From NCBI GenBank assembly GCA_030631085.1, contig DAOVLV010000087.1:1-7178 (forward strand): a stretch of 7,178 nt of DNA, given 5' to 3'. Both the position numbers and the translations under genes were made by a program. The stretch comes from Planctomycetales bacterium. Its GTDB lineage: Bacteria; Planctomycetota; Phycisphaerae; SM23-33. Positions within the stretch are counted from its first letter, which is position 1. Every line of letters begins with the position of its first letter. The notes below the pieces were generated by a model, which saw nothing but the letters and a program-made list of their open reading frames with translations, was not told the origin of the DNA and did not search any database. Of the stretch, positions 5,111-7,178 are shown one piece after another.

Positions 5111-6499
5111 GTGACAATTGCGACTTCATTTCTGGGACTGTGCCTCCTGTTGGGGGTGGGTTACTACCTGCGGATGCGAATTCGCCTGCTTAAGGGGCTG
5201 TATCTTCCTGCGTGTGTCATCGGCGGGCTGATCGGTTTGGCGGTCATCCAGGGCGCCGAATCGCTGGGTTCTCCGGTACCGTACGACTGGACAGCGGGGT
5301 GGGGTAAACTGCCCGGTTTCCTGATTAACATTGTTTTTGCGTGTTTGTTTATGGGCGCGGTGCTGCCGAAATTCACCCATATTGCCCGACGTGCCGGACC
5401 GCAACTGGCGTACGGGCAGGTTGTGGCGTGGGGACAATATGTCGTCGGTATCGGGCTGTTCCTGCTGGTTATAACGCAGTTGTACCCGAACTTGCCGGAA
5501 ATGTTCGCGGCGATTCTTCCGGTGGGTTTTGAGGGTGGTCACGGAACAGCGGCTGGACTTAGTAGAACGTTCGAGAAACTCAAATGGGAAGATGGAAAGG
5601 ATTTCGCCCTCGCCAGTGCGACCGTCGGAATGATCAGCGCGATAGTTGTGGGGATGGCGTTGGTGAACTGGGCTGTTAGACGTGGGCATACCACCAGGAA
5701 GGTGCGCGTTGAGGATGTTTCCCGACGGGAGATTACCGGTGAGACCTCGGCTGACCTGCGACCCATCGCCGGTCGGTTGACTGTTTCGGCCGATGCAATT
5801 GAGACGCTTACGCTTCACCTGGTGTTTGTAGGTGTGGCGATCGGGGTTGGACTGCTCTTGAAACAATGCCTGCTCGTAGCCGCCGTCGGAGTGGGCAACG
5901 CGACGTTCATACAAGTCGCCGACAGTTTCCCGTTGTTTCCGTTGTGCATGATCGGCGGGCTTGTCGTGCAAATCTTCGAGGACAAATTCGATAAGCGCAA
6001 ACTGATGGATGCGGGACTCATGCGGCGGATTCAAAACACCTCGCTGGACTTCCAGATTGTTGCGGCGATTGCGACGATTAACGTCAAGGCGCTGATTCCC
6101 GCTGCCGTTCCGTTTGCGATTGTGATGGCCGGCGGGATTCTGTGGAATGTTTTCTGCGTGCTTGTGCTCGCCAGGTTTTTCCTTCCCAATGCATGGTTCG
6201 AGCGTTCGATTGCGGAGATGGGCCAGTCGATGGGCGTAACCGCGACGGGACTGCTGCTCCTGCGCGTGGTGGACCCGGAATATGAAACCCCCGCAGCCGA
6301 TGCCTTCGCCTCCAAACAACTCCTTCACGAACCGTTCATGGGCGGAGGATTGTGGACGTCGTCGGCGATTCCGCTGCTTGCCCTGTGGGGAGGATGGAAG
6401 GTGTTTGCAATCACCTGCGGTGCGGTGGTGATATGGTTGATAGTGCTGACTGTAATGCGGATTCTGCGGAAACGTTCGGCGAGTGCAGAAGCAGTTTGA
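5111..6499 (+). CDS. gltS: Sodium/glutamate symporter, GltS (ESS) family
   Basis: GltS-family proteins import glutamate with Na+ across the inner membrane and have two inverted halves, each with a re-entrant loop. The GTG at 5111 was chosen because GGGAG lies about eight bases upstream and the product opens directly into the first membrane helix. An in-frame GTG at 5072 would add 13 residues without a ribosome site. The 462-residue protein is hydrophobic throughout except for a charged loop at about 191-228. The first-half signature GFEGGHGTAAGL is at 139-150. The second-half counterpart, MGQSMGVTATGLLLLRVVDP, is at about 370-389, followed by a conserved-looking PEYETPA. It is longer than E. 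coli GltS (about 400 residues), mainly through the central loop and the C-terminal half. The family is clear; glutamate as substrate is inferred from it. A candidate promoter upstream and a good terminator downstream suggest it can be transcribed alone. Confidence 0.93.
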   Translation: MTIATSFLGLCLLLGVGYYLRMRIRLLKGLYLPACVIGGLIGLAVIQGAESLGSPVPYDWTAGWGKLPGFLINIVFACLFMGAVLPKFTHIARRAGPQLAYGQVVAWGQYVVGIGLFLLVITQLYPNLPEMFAAILPVGFEGGHGTAAGLSRTFEKLKWEDGKDFALASATVGMISAIVVGMALVNWAVRRGHTTRKVRVEDVSRREITGETSADLRPIAGRLTVSADAIETLTLHLVFVGVAIGVGLLLKQCLLVAAVGVGNATFIQVADSFPLFPLCMIGGLVVQIFEDKFDKRKLMDAGLMRRIQNTSLDFQIVAAIATINVKALIPAAVPFAIVMAGGILWNVFCVLVLARFFLPNAWFERSIAEMGQSMGVTATGLLLLRVVDPEYETPAADAFASKQLLHEPFMGGGLWTSSAIPLLALWGGWKVFAITCGAVVIWLIVLTVMRILRKRSASAEAV

Positions 6500-6511
6500 G
6501 ACAAAGCGAGC

Positions 6512-6548
6512 AGGCTGGGACGGAGCGAAGCGGAGTCCCACCTTTTTT
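6512..6548 (+). terminator. Intrinsic terminator downstream of gltS
   Basis: TGGGAC (6516-6521) pairs with GTCCCA (6535-6540), and AGG (6512-6514) with CCT (6541-6543) extends the stem past a bulged C. The 13-base loop holds a small GC-GAA-GC element, and T residues run from 6543 to 6548. It starts 13 bases after the gltS stop. The arms recur in inverted form at 6629-6651. Confidence 0.7.
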
Positions 6549-6549
6549 A

Positions 6550-6584
6550 TTTCGTAATTCAACATTCTCTGTTCGATATTCAAT
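6550..6584. repeat. Dispersed TTC-heptad repeat, copy 2
   Basis: Five seven-base units with TTC at positions 2-4 read TTTCGTA, ATTCAAC, ATTCTCT, GTTCGAT, ATTCAAT. The stretch matches copy 1 at 2244-2275 with four differences in 32 bases, in the same orientation, and again directly follows a terminator-like hairpin and T-run. The rest of the 157-base convergent gap, about 6585-6625, shows nothing recognisable. Confidence 0.75.
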
Positions 6585-6625
6585 ATCCTTTTTTTACCTA
6601 ATCCCTATGCGCTACACCCTTTAGG

Positions 6626-6651
6626 AAAAGGTGGGCCTGTCGGCCCAGCCT
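6626..6651 (-). terminator. Terminator of the minus-strand metallopeptidase gene
   Basis: TGGGCC (6632-6637) and GGCCCA (6642-6647) form a 6-bp stem with a 4-base loop. AGG (6629-6631) and CCT (6649-6651) extend it to nine pairs past a bulged G. Read on the minus strand the hairpin is followed by TTTT (6629-6626), although the first T is in the stem and CC interrupts soon after. It begins five bases after the peptidase stop codon. Confidence 0.55.
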
Positions 6652-6656
6652 ACCGA

Positions 6657-7178
6657 TTAGCGGGAGCGCCAGCGGAGCGTCATTACCCACTTGAGGTAGT
6701 CGGACTCGATCTTTTCCAGTTTGGCGTCGAAGACGTGCTTGATGGCTTTGACCGCAGCGTCCTTGCCGCGGTGATTGTCGCGAAAGTGCTTGTAGAACTT
6801 CCGCAACAGGCCACGCTTCTGCATGTACATCACGAAATATCTCGCCTGTGCGTAGTTCAGCCCCCGCTGCCTACCATAGAAATCCTTACGCGTAACCAAC
6901 TCCCGCAGCGGGCGGAGGGTCTTTCCGCGGACCGCCTTCTGCAACGCCGGTAATCGCCAGTTCACCACGCCGATTATTTTATCGGGAAGCACCCTGCATC
7001 CCTCGTGCAGACTCGCCAGTCCTTCGTTGAACCACAGAGGCACAGCCGGGAAGTCATACACAATCAATGCGTGCGTCAATTCGTGAACCAGCGTTCCCGT
7101 GCCCGTATTGATATTCATCACCATCGTCCGGTCGCCGGGGCGGTAGTAGCCGAAATAGGGCGGGTCGCTATTTTTATA
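6657..7178 (-). CDS. HELTH zinc metallopeptidase-like protein (DUF1570-like), 5' part beyond the right edge
   Basis: The frame is open to base 7178, so the visible 173 residues are the C-terminal part of a longer protein; the in-frame ATG at 7124 is internal, because the residues before it (PPYFGYYRPGDRT) read as conserved protein. The zinc-peptidase motif HELTH is at visible residues 32-36, and a third ligand glutamate occurs 16 residues after the last histidine in FNEGLAS (Glu52), the gluzincin arrangement. A preceding GYYRPGDRT and STGT-like segment (NTGTGTLV) resembles DUF1570-type peptidases common in Planctomycetota. The C-terminal half (about 90-170) is basic and mostly helical, with YAQARYFVMYMQ as its conserved-looking core. 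Substrate and location cannot be told without the N-terminus, where a signal peptide would lie. It converges with gltS and has its own hairpin terminator. Confidence 0.85.
   Translation of the reverse strand, partial: YKNSDPPYFGYYRPGDRTMVMNINTGTGTLVHELTHALIVYDFPAVPLWFNEGLASLHEGCRVLPDKIIGVVNWRLPALQKAVRGKTLRPLRELVTRKDFYGRQRGLNYAQARYFVMYMQKRGLLRKFYKHFRDNHRGKDAAVKAIKHVFDAKLEKIESDYLKWVMTLRWRSR

Noticed and set aside
2364..5129. Very long open frame on the minus strand opposite lysC, the nuclease and the small membrane protein (over 900 codons)
   Set aside because: It spans three well-supported plus-strand genes and their gaps, shows no recognisable motif, and reads as Arg/His/Gly-rich shadow translation.
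5126..6583. Long minus-strand open frame opposite gltS
   Set aside because: gltS has clear family motifs and a ribosome site; the antisense product is hydrophilic, His/Arg/Gln-rich and starts inside the intergenic repeat.

Overview
The window carries seven protein genes, two of them cut by the window edges. It looks like ordinary chromosome from a Gram-negative-type bacterium of moderate GC. Several traits lean towards Planctomycetota (Phycisphaerae-like): GTG starts, a short DUF1570-like HELTH metallopeptidase, a membrane-anchored thermonuclease, and intergenic gaps filled with short degenerate repeats. That placement is inference, because there is no rRNA or marker gene here.

Layout. Positions 1-1491 (minus strand) hold the N-terminal 497 residues of a TrkH/KtrB potassium transporter, which runs off the left edge. 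A 209-base gap with a long imperfect inverted repeat follows, then hisI (minus, 1701-2102) for histidine synthesis. The divergent 312-base gap 2103-2414 holds a candidate hisI promoter built around a perfect 7-bp dyad, two heptamer-repeat arrays, a terminator-like hairpin and the leader of lysC. On the plus strand come lysC (aspartokinase, 2415-3698), a membrane-anchored staphylococcal-nuclease-type nuclease (3768-4409), a small two-helix membrane protein resembling FtsB/DivIC (4491-5027), and a GltS-family sodium/glutamate symporter (5111-6499). A convergent gap with two mirror-image terminators separates gltS from a HELTH zinc metallopeptidase (minus, 6657 to beyond the right edge).

How the genes fit together. 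hisI and lysC are divergent amino-acid biosynthesis genes, and GltS would import glutamate, but I see no sign of one dedicated pathway or defence system. The plus-strand genes are separated by 69, 81 and 83 bases, with a possible weak terminator after the nuclease and a candidate promoter before gltS, so they need not be a single operon.

The most unusual material is intergenic. Three of the gaps contain degenerate seven-base repeats. Two copies of one type directly follow a hairpin plus T-run, as if terminator and repeat form one mobile or dispersed module. Within the genes, the points of interest are an Asp-to-Asn change in the aspartokinase GRGGSD motif, a 25-residue lysine-rich tail on the same enzyme, and a voltage-sensor-like N-terminal extension on TrkH. 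I found no convincing new multi-gene system, CRISPR array, tRNA, rRNA or insertion sequence.
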